NCBI GenBank assembly: GCA_005778045.1
Contig: SXKQ01000069.1
Span: forward strand, 1-25,933
Length of the DNA stretch: 25,933 nucleotides
Origin: Planctomycetia bacterium
GTDB taxonomy: Bacteria > Planctomycetota > UBA1135 > GCA-002686595
Direction of reading: 5' to 3'
Below, one piece after another: positions 15,477 to 23,654 of this stretch. Each line of letters opens with the position of its first letter. Positions within the stretch are counted from its first letter, which is position 1. The position numbers were made by a program, and so were the translations under genes. Below the pieces are notes generated by a model that saw only the letters and a list, made by a program, of their open reading frames with translations, was not told where the DNA came from and did not search any database.

Positions 15477-16050
15477 ACTTCGCGGGCTTGCGCTTCGATG
15501 GCGCGCGCTTCGCGGCCGTCGTCTTCGTGGCGGCCTTCTTCTTGACCGCCTTCGGCGCGGAGGCCTTCTTCGCAGGACGGGCCGCGCCGAGCGAGCGCTC
15601 GTAGAGCGCGACGAACTCGTCGCACGGCATGCGCTGCAGGAGCTGAGCGAGGACCTCGAGCGCGAGATCGTCGAGCTTCTTGAAGCGAAGGCACGCCTTG
15701 CCCATGTCGAGCTTCTTGCCCGACTTCTTCCACGCGTCCTCGAACCAGCGGAGCAGCGGACCAGGTTTGCCATCGACCTGATCGCAGTAGAGTCCGAAGA
15801 GGTAGAGCGACATGTGACCCTTCTGCGACGCGAGGCCGGCGAAGGGCAGGGGTTGGGCTGGGTTGCAGTGATAGCCGGCCGGAAACACCGTGTGCGGCAC
15901 GCTCCAGCCGATCATTCCGTAGCTCATGCCTTCCGCGTACGTGCGGTCGAGGTTCGTCTTGAAGAGCTTGCGCACCGCGACGAGCGCTTCGCGACGATCT
16001 GCGGGCAGCGATGAGAGGTACTCGTCGACGGTGGCGGCCTTGCTCTGCAT
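15475..16050 (-). CDS. DUF1801-family protein with a basic H1-like tail
   Basis: A 191-residue protein. The first about 150 residues match the DUF1801 (YdhG-like) fold: VDEYLSSLPADRREALVAVRKLF, the conserved MSYGMIGWSVPHTVFPAGYHCNP, and LPFAGLASQKGHMSLYLFGLY. Function of this family is not established. The last about 40 residues are almost only Lys, Ala, Pro, Arg, Ser and Thr (PAKKASAPKAVKKKAATK..), like a histone-H1/AlgP-type nucleic-acid-binding tail; this is unusual for DUF1801 as I know it. The start is 17 bases below the stop of the upstream hydrolase on the same strand, so they are likely one transcript. Confidence 0.85.
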   Translation of the reverse strand: MQSKAATVDEYLSSLPADRREALVAVRKLFKTNLDRTYAEGMSYGMIGWSVPHTVFPAGYHCNPAQPLPFAGLASQKGHMSLYLFGLYCDQVDGKPGPLLRWFEDAWKKSGKKLDMGKACLRFKKLDDLALEVLAQLLQRMPCDEFVALYERSLGAARPAKKASAPKAVKKKAATKTTAAKRAPSKRKPAK

Positions 16051-16067
16051 GGTGGCCTGATCCTACG

Positions 16068-17564
16068 TCAGACGATTCCGCCCGGCGCATCCTTGTCGAA
16101 GCGACCGCGCGCGTCCACGCCCTGCACCAGCCGGAACACGCCCTCGTGCACGTTGCGGCGCAGCACGAGCTCGACCAGTGTGGTCTCGTTCGGCGCGAGC
16201 AGCTGGCGCAGCGTGTCCGGATTCGCGACGAGCTCCGCGGGCAGGTAATGCACGAAGCCGCTCGACGGGCGCGGATCGATGCGCAGGCCGAGCGTGTCGG
16301 TTCCGCGCCTTGCGGCACGCACTTGCGCGCCGTCGTGCTCGATCGCCGCACAGCCGCGCATCAGGTCGTAGTTGAAGAAGTGCGCCAGCGCGCCGCCGTC
16401 GCGCTGGTTGCGCTGGCGATCGGTGACGAAGCCCTCGGGCAGCGCATCCGGACTCGAGCGCGGACCGGCGGTGAAGAGCAGGTCGAAGTCCGAGATCACG
16501 GCACCGCTGTCGTCGCGCAGGCGCCAGAGCACCATGCTGCGGCGATCGTGGATGTGGACGCGTTCGCCGAGCAGGCGTTCCTCCCGCTCGACCTGCTCCG
16601 CAGCCTGCGTCGCACTCGTGCGCGCATCGAAGTCATCGCACAGCGACGCGTACTGACGAGTCGTGCGAACACGGAGCGCGGAGAGAATCGCGTCGAGTGT
16701 GACTCGATCGCGTTCGGCGCCGCGCGACCGCGGGCTCGGCTTGACGCTGCGCAGAATGCCGACTCCGTCGCCAGAGTGCGCCTTGCCGGCGAGAACGAGG
16801 AAGGCCGTGCGCGGTGCGCGACGCGGCGGCTCCGCGAGACGCAGCGCCGGCATCACGCTCGACTTGGCCGTCGGCGCGCCCTGCACGAAGCGCACGAGCG
16901 AGGCGTTGAGGTTGGCGGCGGGCACGCGCACAACGCCGTCGCTGCCGAGCTCGCCGGTGTACGAGTTGAGCGCGTCGTAGAGCTGGCGATCGATCGTCTG
17001 GCCCGTGAGCACGAACTGGAACACGCCCGCTGGGCCGCTCGGCACGGAGCCGCCGGAGATCCAGCGCGTGTTGAGGTCCCAGCTCTCGCGGCTGCCGAGC
17101 TCGAGCCAGTCGAGCACGCCCGCGCCGGGCTCGACGCCCTGGAACCACGTCTTCACGCGGCTCAGGCGGCTCTTGCCGAGCTGCGCGAGCGCGGAGCCGA
17201 AGTTCGCCGGGGCGAGCATCACGAGGTGCGACATCGGGCAGTCGCCGGCGCGGTGGAACTGGTCAGCCCATGCGCGCATCACCGGTCCACCGGTCGAGTG
17301 CGTGATGGCGGCGAAGCGTCCGTGGCGCGCGACCAGCGGGGCGAGGTCGCGCTCGAAGGCGCGCTCGAAGGCGTAGGCGATGTCGGCGACGCGCACCTCG
17401 TCGCGGAAGCTCACGTACTTGCCGAGGAAGACGTCCTTGACCGTGATCTCGAGCCCCGCGGCCGCCGCCTCGGCGACGAGTCGCGCCGGCAGGCCTCCGT
17501 AGGTGTCGAGCTCGCGAACGCTCCAGCCGTGAACGAAGACGACGAGTTGCTTGCCCTTGGCCAT
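16068..17564 (-). CDS. Alpha/beta-hydrolase (lipase/esterase-like) with extra C-terminal domain
   Basis: A 498-residue protein. The N-terminal about 270 residues are an alpha/beta hydrolase: VVFVHGWSV (8-16, oxyanion loop), the nucleophile elbow THSTGGP with Ser90, a likely acid Asp209 in GSDGVVRVP, and a likely base His263 in KAHSGDG. The residues fit a Ser-Asp-His triad, but this assignment is from sequence only. The C-terminal about 190 residues (from near 310) contain VHIHDRRSMVLWRLRDDSG and FFNYDLMRGC and are not a domain I can name. No signal peptide is seen, so it acts inside the cell or leaves by another route. Start ATG 17564 has GAGGAGG 8 bases upstream. Lipase or phospholipase activity is plausible; the substrate is unknown. 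Confidence 0.82.
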   Translation of the reverse strand: MAKGKQLVVFVHGWSVRELDTYGGLPARLVAEAAAAGLEITVKDVFLGKYVSFRDEVRVADIAYAFERAFERDLAPLVARHGRFAAITHSTGGPVMRAWADQFHRAGDCPMSHLVMLAPANFGSALAQLGKSRLSRVKTWFQGVEPGAGVLDWLELGSRESWDLNTRWISGGSVPSGPAGVFQFVLTGQTIDRQLYDALNSYTGELGSDGVVRVPAANLNASLVRFVQGAPTAKSSVMPALRLAEPPRRAPRTAFLVLAGKAHSGDGVGILRSVKPSPRSRGAERDRVTLDAILSALRVRTTRQYASLCDDFDARTSATQAAEQVEREERLLGERVHIHDRRSMVLWRLRDDSGAVISDFDLLFTAGPRSSPDALPEGFVTDRQRNQRDGGALAHFFNYDLMRGCAAIEHDGAQVRAARRGTDTLGLRIDPRPSSGFVHYLPAELVANPDTLRQLLAPNETTLVELVLRRNVHEGVFRLVQGVDARGRFDKDAPGGIV

Positions 17565-17722
17565 TGCCGATGCCTCCTCGGTGGGGCGAGCATCGTGAGC
17601 GCGAACCTGCGCGACAAGCGATTCGGTGCGAGAAGCGTCGCCGCCCCGTCGCGCGCGCTCTCGAGCGAGAACGGCGTGCGACGGGGCGGCAGTGGTGAGG
17701 CGTTCTCAGCGCGCGGCGGGGC

Positions 17723-20263
17723 TCAGCACTGGCTGAAGCCGCAACCGTGGCACTTCACGCAGCCTTCCATGAAGGCGAGCTCGCCTTCGCAGGCCGGGCA
17801 CTTGATCTTGTAGTGGCCGACGTTGCGCGGAGCCGTGCCGCTCGGGGCCTTCGGAGCGGGAGCCGCAGTCGGGGCAGCGGGCGCGGAAGCGGACGGGGCC
17901 GCCGGGCCGTCGAGCGTGGCGCGACCGAGCAGCAGGGCCTCGAGGCCGTACTGCTTCTTCGCGTCGAGGTAGCGGAGGATCGCCTTCGCGAGGCCGTCGG
18001 GCAGCGACATGATGCGACCGTCGCGCGTCGGGACCGAGAGCGACGAGCCGATGCCCTCGAGCTGCTTGAGCGCGAGCTCCATCGAGCCGTTCGAGCGCAG
18101 CCACAGGGACAGGATGCGGCAGATCGCTTCGAGGTCAGAGTTGGCGACGTCGCCGCCCTTGCCGAGCTGGGCGAAGACCTCGCGCTCCTTGCCCTGCACG
18201 GGATCGACCGAGATCTTCACGTGCATGTTGCCGAAGGGCGTCATCTGGCGGATGCGCAGGCTCGGCATGATCTCCGGCAGGCGCACGGGCTGCGGATCGA
18301 GCGTCTGCGGCCTCAGGAAGGCGGTGTCGGAGAGCGACGGCGCCTCGGCCTTGGGCGCGTCATCCTTCTTCTTCGTCGAGCCCTTGAGCGCCATCGGCTG
18401 CAGGTCGCGGCAGCCGTCGCGGTAGACGGTCACGCCCTTCACGTCCTCGTCGATCGCGAGCTCGAAGATCGAGCGGATGTCCTCCACGGTGGCATCGTTG
18501 GGGAAATTGATCGTCTTCGAGATCGACGAGTCGCAGTGGCGCTGGAAGGCCGACTGCATCTTCATGTGCCAGTAGGGCGTGATGTCGCGCGCGGTGACGA
18601 ACACGCGGCGCATGTCAGCCGGGACTTCATCGAGGCCGGCGAGCGTGCCCTGCTCCAGCATCTTGTCGAGCAGCGCGTCCGACCACACGCCGCGCTTCTT
18701 GGAGATCTCCTCGAAGACGTAGTTCACCTCGCGCATCACGGTTGGCTTGCCGCTCGTGTCCTTCATCACTTGGCGGATGAAGGCGAGGCTGAACATCGGC
18801 TCGATGCCGCCCGAGCAGTCCGCGATGATCGAGATCGTGCCCGTGGGCGCGACCGTGGTGGTGTAGCTGTTGCGCAGGCGACGGCCCTGCTTCTGCCAGT
18901 CCGAGCCTTCCCAGGCCGGGAACACGCCGCGGTCTTCGGCCAGCGACTCGCTGGCGAGGTGCGACTCCTCGTTCAGCACCTTCATCAATTGCTCGCCAAA
19001 GGCGCAGCCTTCCGCGCTGTCGTAGGGCAGGCTGAGCTTGAAGAGCGCATCCGCGAAGCCCATCACGCCGAGGCCGATGCGACGCGTCGTCTTCGACATC
19101 CCCTCGATCTGCGGCAACGGGTACTTGTTGGCCTCGATCACGTTGTCGAGGAAGCGCGTCGTCGTGTGGATGACCGCCTTGTACTCCTCCCAGTCGAAGC
19201 GCGTCTGCGCGCCCTCGCCGTGCACGAAGAGCCCGAGGTTGATCGAGCCCAAGTTGCACGAGTCGTAGGGGTGCAGCGGCTGCTCGCCGCAGGGGTTGGT
19301 GGCCTCGATCAGGCCGACGTTCTTGATCGGGTTCTTGGCGTTGATGCGGTCGATGAACACGACCCCCGGCTCGCCCGTGCGCCACGCGTGCTCGATGAGC
19401 AGGTCCCAGACCTCGCCGACCGTCCAGTACTCGCCGCTGCCCTTGCCGTCGGCGCCCTTCTTTTCGAGCTTCTTCCACTCGCGCGTGCGCGGGTTCTGCA
19501 CCTGGTGCGGAATGCGCGGGTTCGAGCGCAGCTCCTGCACGAACTTGTCACTGACGGTGACCGAGATGTTGTAGTTCTGGAGCTTGCTGAGGTCGTCCTT
19601 GAACTGGATGAACATGACCACGTCGGGGTGATCGACGCGCAGGATGCCCATGTTCGCGCCGCGGCGGAACGCGCCCTGCTGGATCGCATCGGTGGCCTTT
19701 GAGAAGACCTGAATGAACGACAGCGGGCCCTCGGTGGTGCCGCCGGAGCTCGCGACGACGTCACCCTGCGGACGCAGGCGCGAGAACGAGAAGCCCGTGC
19801 CGCCGCCGGCCTTCTGGATCAGCGCCGTGGCCTTGACCGAGTCGAAGATGCCTTCGATCGAGTCCTCGACCGGCAACACGAAGCAGGCCGAGAGCATGCC
19901 CATCTCGCGGCCCGCGTTCATCAGCGTCGGACTGTTGGGCATGAACTGGCGACGCGCCATCAGGTCGTAGAACTCGCGCGCGATGGCGAGCGCCTTGTCG
20001 GGGCTGCCGCCGGGGAACGCGAGCTCGGGCTTGGCCACGCAGGTCGCAACACGCCAGTACAGCTGGCGCGGCGTCTCGTTCACCTTGCCGGTCGAGAGGT
20101 CCTTCTTGAGATAGCGCTGCGCGAGCACCTTCTTCGCGTTCTCCGACAACTCGGGATCGTGGAGGTCGTGCGGCGGATCGAGCTGCTCGAGCGCGCGCAG
20201 GGCCTCTTCGCGGGTCGGGGGAGTCGGGGAGGTCTTCTTGGAGGCGGAGGACACGGGATTCAC
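17723..20263 (-). CDS. nrdJ: Class II (adenosylcobalamin-dependent) ribonucleotide reductase
   Basis: Reduces ribonucleotides to deoxyribonucleotides using adenosylcobalamin, independent of oxygen. Numbered from GTG 20263 (846 residues): PNSPTLMNAG, first redox Cys127 (SACFVLP), Gly-rich AGGGTGFSFS, the NPCGEQPL motif with Asn323, Cys325 and Glu327 (radical-bearing Cys), SCNLGSINL, later PTGTISIIADCSGGIEP, and CDSSISKTINFP holding the second redox Cys. The rest is a linker, a TSCPD-like domain (about 660-760) and a C-terminal CPAC...CVKCHGCGFSQC zinc ribbon typical of NrdJ, whose cysteines can relay reducing equivalents. Start is uncertain: an in-frame GTG at 20317 adds 18 atypical residues, and neither has a clear ribosome site. 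No cobalamin riboswitch is visible upstream. Confidence 0.95.
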   Translation of the reverse strand: MNPVSSASKKTSPTPPTREEALRALEQLDPPHDLHDPELSENAKKVLAQRYLKKDLSTGKVNETPRQLYWRVATCVAKPELAFPGGSPDKALAIAREFYDLMARRQFMPNSPTLMNAGREMGMLSACFVLPVEDSIEGIFDSVKATALIQKAGGGTGFSFSRLRPQGDVVASSGGTTEGPLSFIQVFSKATDAIQQGAFRRGANMGILRVDHPDVVMFIQFKDDLSKLQNYNISVTVSDKFVQELRSNPRIPHQVQNPRTREWKKLEKKGADGKGSGEYWTVGEVWDLLIEHAWRTGEPGVVFIDRINAKNPIKNVGLIEATNPCGEQPLHPYDSCNLGSINLGLFVHGEGAQTRFDWEEYKAVIHTTTRFLDNVIEANKYPLPQIEGMSKTTRRIGLGVMGFADALFKLSLPYDSAEGCAFGEQLMKVLNEESHLASESLAEDRGVFPAWEGSDWQKQGRRLRNSYTTTVAPTGTISIIADCSGGIEPMFSLAFIRQVMKDTSGKPTVMREVNYVFEEISKKRGVWSDALLDKMLEQGTLAGLDEVPADMRRVFVTARDITPYWHMKMQSAFQRHCDSSISKTINFPNDATVEDIRSIFELAIDEDVKGVTVYRDGCRDLQPMALKGSTKKKDDAPKAEAPSLSDTAFLRPQTLDPQPVRLPEIMPSLRIRQMTPFGNMHVKISVDPVQGKEREVFAQLGKGGDVANSDLEAICRILSLWLRSNGSMELALKQLEGIGSSLSVPTRDGRIMSLPDGLAKAILRYLDAKKQYGLEALLLGRATLDGPAAPSASAPAAPTAAPAPKAPSGTAPRNVGHYKIKCPACEGELAFMEGCVKCHGCGFSQC

Positions 20264-20411
20264 AGCGGCGACCTGAACCTGAAGGAAAGTGCGAGTGGAA
20301 CGACCTCCGCCCCGCACGGCGGGCCGCGCGAGCGACCCCCTGAATGCCGGCTGGGGCGGAACGGCCCAAAGCTAGCGCCGAGCGCGACGGAGAACGGTCC
20401 GAAATCGCGCG

Positions 20412-20444
20412 AAGTGCTCGCGAGCGCTTGGCTCGCAAGCACTT
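20412..20444. repeat. 14-bp inverted repeat between murJ and nrdJ
   Basis: Arms AAGTGCTCGCGAGC (20412-20425) and GCTCGCAAGCACTT (20431-20444) are complementary over 14 bases with one mismatch, around a five-base loop. It lies just after the murJ stop on the minus strand, so it is a candidate terminator of murJ, though no T-run follows. An operator or a mobile-repeat remnant is also possible. Confidence 0.6.
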
Positions 20445-20471
20445 ACCCGCACGGGCCCTTTTGCGACTTCC

Positions 20472-22163
20472 CTAGCGCTCGAGCCGACGGCGCAGCTTGC
20501 CCGCAAGGCGCTGACGAACCTCGACCCACTCGGGGCAGGCGAGCAGCTGGGCGGCGACGACGTAAGCCGTTATCCCAGAAGCAATTGCAGCAAACAGACC
20601 AAGCACCGAGCTGCGCTCGGCCCCGCTCGCCACATGGACCCCGAAGGCCGCCAGCCCGCTGGCTGCCGCAGCCGTCACCATGCGCGCGACCCGGGAGCCA
20701 AGGTCCGGCAAACCCGGCACGTGCGCGCCCTGTTGCTCGCGCAGTCGACGGTTGAGACCCGGAATGAGCACGGCCACGTTCAGCCAGCTCACCAGCGCGG
20801 TCGCGAGCGCGAGCCCGCCCGTGTCCATGTCCAGCCCCACCACGAAGGCGAAGTTGAGCAGCACGTTCAGCACCAGCATCGCGATCGAGACCTTCACAGG
20901 CGTCCGGTAGTCGCCGAGCGCGAAGTAGGCGCGCGAGATGAGCGACAACGCGCCGCCGGGAATCAGCGCGAGGCACAGCATCGCGATCGCGTCGGCGGTG
21001 CGCTCGACGCCGCGCTCGCTGAAGGCGCCATGCTCGAGCAGCACCGAGGTGACCGGCGTGGCCAGCACGAACAAGCCGACGCTCGCCGGCAGGGCGAGGA
21101 AAGCGATGCCCAGATGCGTCTGCTCGTGCATGCGGCGCAGCTCGCCGAACGAGCGCGTCTGCGCCAACGCCTGCAGCGCCGGGAACACGGCGCTCGTCGC
21201 CGCCGTCGCGACCAGCGCGAGCGGCAGCTGCTGGATGCGGTTGGCATAGTAGTACGTCGATGCGCCACCGACCTCGAGCAGGTTGTTGGCCATGAAGCCG
21301 TCGACGAGCACGTTGATCTGGTACACAGCCCCGCCGAGCGCGAGCGGCAGGCTCGTCTTGAGCACGAGCACGGCCTTCGCACGCGTCTCCGGCGACGGTG
21401 TCGCGCGCTCGAACAGCTTCGCGGCGCGCAGCTCCGGTACGAGCAGCACGAGCTGCGCCACGCCGCTCGCGAGCAGGCCCCACGAGAACCAGCGCGCCAT
21501 GTCGAGGTGCCGCTCACGCCCCGCCTCTCCGTCCGCAGGCCCGATGCCCTCCCAGCCGAAGCGCCAGCCGATGAGCGCGAGCGTGAGAATCGCGATCACG
21601 TTCATCACGCCCGGCCCCGCGCTGGTGCCCGTGAAGCGCCCACGCACCGACAGCGCGCCGCCGGCGAGGGCCGCGAGGCAGATCGCGATGACGTAGGGCG
21701 TGACCTGCACGGTGAGTTCGCGCATCGCCGCCGCGTCGTCGCCGAGCCAGCGCCAGCCCGTGACCGGCATCGTGTCGGGCATCAGCGCCACGGCTCCCAT
21801 CACGACCACCGTGAGCGCGAACAGGATCCACGCCGCGAGGCGCAGTGTCTCCCACATCAGCGCGCGACCGGCGTCGTTGCCGCGCTCGTGGTCTTCCTCG
21901 GTCATCGAGCGCACGAGCGAGGTCGAGACCGCGCCCTCGCCGAGCAGCCGCCGGAACAGGTTCGGCACGCGCCAGGCCGTGACGAACGCGTCGTAGACCA
22001 CCGAAGTGTCGCCGAACAGCGCCGCCGTCAGCGCCTCGCGCCCGTAGCCGAGCACGCGCGAGACGGCGGTGAAGAACGAGATCAGCACTGTCCGTGCCAC
22101 CAACCGCTTGTGGCGACCGCCGACGTCGGACTGCGGCGTCGCCGCGACCTCACTTTGGGTCAT
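20472..22163 (-). CDS. murJ: Lipid II flippase MurJ
   Basis: A 563-residue polytopic membrane protein of the MurJ/MviN family, which flips lipid II to the outer face of the inner membrane for peptidoglycan synthesis. Visible hallmarks: TVLISFFTAVSRVLGYGREA (conserved Arg residues of helix 1) and DAFVTAWRVPNLFRRLLGEGAVS (conserved acidic/Arg region and the LF/LRR..EGA motif), both lining the central cavity in MurJ structures, then about 14 hydrophobic segments (for example INVLVDGFMANNLLEVG, RIQQLPLALVATA, SLISRAYFALGDYRTP). Length is close to the usual about 510 residues plus a polar N-terminus of about 20. Start ATG 22163 has no clear ribosome site. Its presence indicates that peptidoglycan is made, worth noting if the host is a planctomycete. 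Confidence 0.95.
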   Translation of the reverse strand: MTQSEVAATPQSDVGGRHKRLVARTVLISFFTAVSRVLGYGREALTAALFGDTSVVYDAFVTAWRVPNLFRRLLGEGAVSTSLVRSMTEEDHERGNDAGRALMWETLRLAAWILFALTVVVMGAVALMPDTMPVTGWRWLGDDAAAMRELTVQVTPYVIAICLAALAGGALSVRGRFTGTSAGPGVMNVIAILTLALIGWRFGWEGIGPADGEAGRERHLDMARWFSWGLLASGVAQLVLLVPELRAAKLFERATPSPETRAKAVLVLKTSLPLALGGAVYQINVLVDGFMANNLLEVGGASTYYYANRIQQLPLALVATAATSAVFPALQALAQTRSFGELRRMHEQTHLGIAFLALPASVGLFVLATPVTSVLLEHGAFSERGVERTADAIAMLCLALIPGGALSLISRAYFALGDYRTPVKVSIAMLVLNVLLNFAFVVGLDMDTGGLALATALVSWLNVAVLIPGLNRRLREQQGAHVPGLPDLGSRVARMVTAAAASGLAAFGVHVASGAERSSVLGLFAAIASGITAYVVAAQLLACPEWVEVRQRLAGKLRRRLER

Positions 22164-22214
22164 GGACTCGCTACCGCGCCCCTCGCGCGACGCGAACCCG
22201 AATAGCGCCGTGAG

Positions 22215-22658
22215 TCAAGCGAGCAGCTCCCCCGCGAGCTTCTGCACCAGCTTGCCGTCGATCACGCCCTTGTGCTTTGCCATGGCCGTCTTCATCAGCG
22301 TGCCGACATCCTTCTTCGAGGAGATGCCGAGCTCGGCGATCAGCGCGACGATCGCGGCGCGCGTCTGCGCCTCGTCGAGCTGCTGCGGCAGGTAGCGCCG
22401 CACGACCGCGAGCTCCGCTTGCTCCTTCGCGACGAGGTCCATGCGCCCGGCCGCCGTGAACTGCGCGATCGACTCCGCACGCGTCTTCGCCGACGCCTGC
22501 AGGATCGTCATTACGAGCTCTTCGGTGACCGTCTTGCCAGCTTCGAGCTCCTGCTTCTTCACGGCCGCGACGAGCATGCGCAGCGTGTCGCGCGCGACCT
22601 CGTCGCGAGCCAGCATCGCCTGCTTCACATCCGCCTGCAGTTGTTCATAGAGCGCCAT
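22215..22658 (-). CDS. YqeY-like (GatB/YqeY domain) protein
   Basis: A 147-residue GatB/YqeY-domain protein. It has the expected layout: LYEQLQADVKQAMLARDEVARDTLRML at the N-terminus, a central helical segment with QASAKTRAESIAQFTAAGR and AVVRRYLPQQLDEAQ, and the C-terminal DVGTLMKTAMAKHKGVIDGKLVQKLAGELLA. The domain is shared with the tail of GatB, which contacts tRNA, so a tRNA-related role is possible, but free-standing YqeY has no settled function. ATG 22658 has GGAGG about 10 bases upstream. It lies 51 bases from murJ on the same strand and may be cotranscribed with it. Confidence 0.9.
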   Translation of the reverse strand: MALYEQLQADVKQAMLARDEVARDTLRMLVAAVKKQELEAGKTVTEELVMTILQASAKTRAESIAQFTAAGRMDLVAKEQAELAVVRRYLPQQLDEAQTRAAIVALIAELGISSKKDVGTLMKTAMAKHKGVIDGKLVQKLAGELLA

Positions 22659-22760
22659 CGTGCTTGTCCTCCGGATCGGAGCGCGATGCTAGCGACCCGG
22701 CGACCCGCGACCCAAGCCCCGGCCGCCAACGATTTTTTCGCGGGCGCTTCGGCGTGCTCG

Positions 22761-22786
22761 AAAAACAAAACTCGCCGTTTCAACGG
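22761..22786 (-). terminator. Candidate intrinsic terminator after the epimerase gene
   Basis: On the minus strand, 7 bases after the epimerase stop, CCGT-TGAA-ACGG forms a short stem-loop (22775-22786), followed by a T-rich tract (complement of 22761-22771). The T-run is striking for this GC-rich DNA; the stem is short. Confidence 0.45.
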
Positions 22787-22792
22787 GCAATC

Positions 22793-23599
22793 TCAAAGTT
22801 TTCGGATGCGAACGACCAGCGCGTGCGACACGCCGGGCGCGAGCTCGACCGCGTGAGCACCCGTGTTCGCGCTCTCGACGCACGCGAAGCGCGGCCACTC
22901 GTCGTCGAGGTCCGCCATGCGCGCCGCCGCCTCCGACCACGGGTTCCACGCCACGGTGGTGCACGAGCCATGCTTCTCGACGGCGAGGCGACGGCCGAGC
23001 ACGGGATCGACGAGCTCGCAGGTGGCGGCCGTGTCGAGGTACACGCGGTCGACGGGCCCCGTGAAGCGCAGCGGCGCTCCAGCAGCCGGCTGCTCGGCGA
23101 AACCTTGGAGCTTGTCGACGTAGCGCACCTTCTCGAGACCGCGCAGCTCGACCCACCGCACGTCGCCGACGGCCAGATACGTGTGCAGGGCCTCCTCGTA
23201 GCGCAGCGGAGCGTCGCCGGTGTTCTCGACCTCGAAGCGCACGCGCAGGTCCGCGCCGAAGTGGGCCTCGAGCCGCGCGCGGAAGCGATGCGGCCAGAGC
23301 GCGAGCGTCTCAGCGTCCTCGACGAGCTCGAGCAGCACGCGCAGGTCGCCGTCGCGTTCCTCGCGCTCGAGCAGCCGCCAGAGCTTGCGGCGTGCGAATC
23401 CGTGGGCGCCGCGCCCGCGCTGCTCGGGGTCGTCGCCGAACCACGGGAAGATCACCGGGATTCCGCCGCGGATCGCCTGCCCGGTCTCGAAGCGCGCACG
23501 CGAGGAGAGAAACAGCAAATCCGAGGCGCGCGTGACGTGCGCGCCCTGCAGGCAGGTGTCTCCGGCCGCGCCCCGCACCCACTCGAGTCCGCTCGTCAT
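22793..23599 (-). CDS. D-hexose-6-phosphate mutarotase-like protein (aldose 1-epimerase family)
   Basis: A 268-residue protein of the aldose-1-epimerase superfamily, closest in pattern to the YeaD/hexose-6-phosphate mutarotase group. Visible marks: LQGAHVTRASDLLFLSSRARFETGQAIRGGIPVIFPWFG (the GGIP..WFG strand near the active site), HGFARRKLW (a His expected in catalysis), EEALHTYLAVGD (second His), and CVESANTGAHAVELAPG (Glu in the C-terminal strand). The fold is a beta sandwich; the enzyme would interconvert alpha and beta anomers of sugar phosphates. ATG 23599 has GGAG 7 bases upstream and gives the expected length; the frame extends about 98 codons further upstream but reads Ser/Arg-rich and is not credible. 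It lies 55 bases downstream of gyrA on the same strand. Confidence 0.85.
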   Translation of the reverse strand: MTSGLEWVRGAAGDTCLQGAHVTRASDLLFLSSRARFETGQAIRGGIPVIFPWFGDDPEQRGRGAHGFARRKLWRLLEREERDGDLRVLLELVEDAETLALWPHRFRARLEAHFGADLRVRFEVENTGDAPLRYEEALHTYLAVGDVRWVELRGLEKVRYVDKLQGFAEQPAAGAPLRFTGPVDRVYLDTAATCELVDPVLGRRLAVEKHGSCTTVAWNPWSEAAARMADLDDEWPRFACVESANTGAHAVELAPGVSHALVVRIRKL

Positions 23600-23615
23600 G
23601 GCTTCGCTCCAGCAC

Positions 23616-23648
23616 CGCGGGCCTCCCGGTCGTCCCGGAAGGCCCGCG
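23616..23648 (-). terminator. Hairpin between gyrA and the epimerase gene
   Basis: A 9-bp perfect stem, CGCGGGCCT with AGGCCCGCG (23616-23624 and 23640-23648), with a 15-base loop lies between the gyrA stop and the epimerase ribosome site. Without a T-run it may be a weak terminator, or simply structured leader RNA. Confidence 0.4.
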
Positions 23649-23654
23649 CAGGGT

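Noticed and set aside
20318..20471. Cobalamin riboswitch upstream of nrdJ
   Set aside because: The spacer is only about 155 bases and contains no B12 box (GCCACTG) on the minus strand. The hairpin there is too simple.
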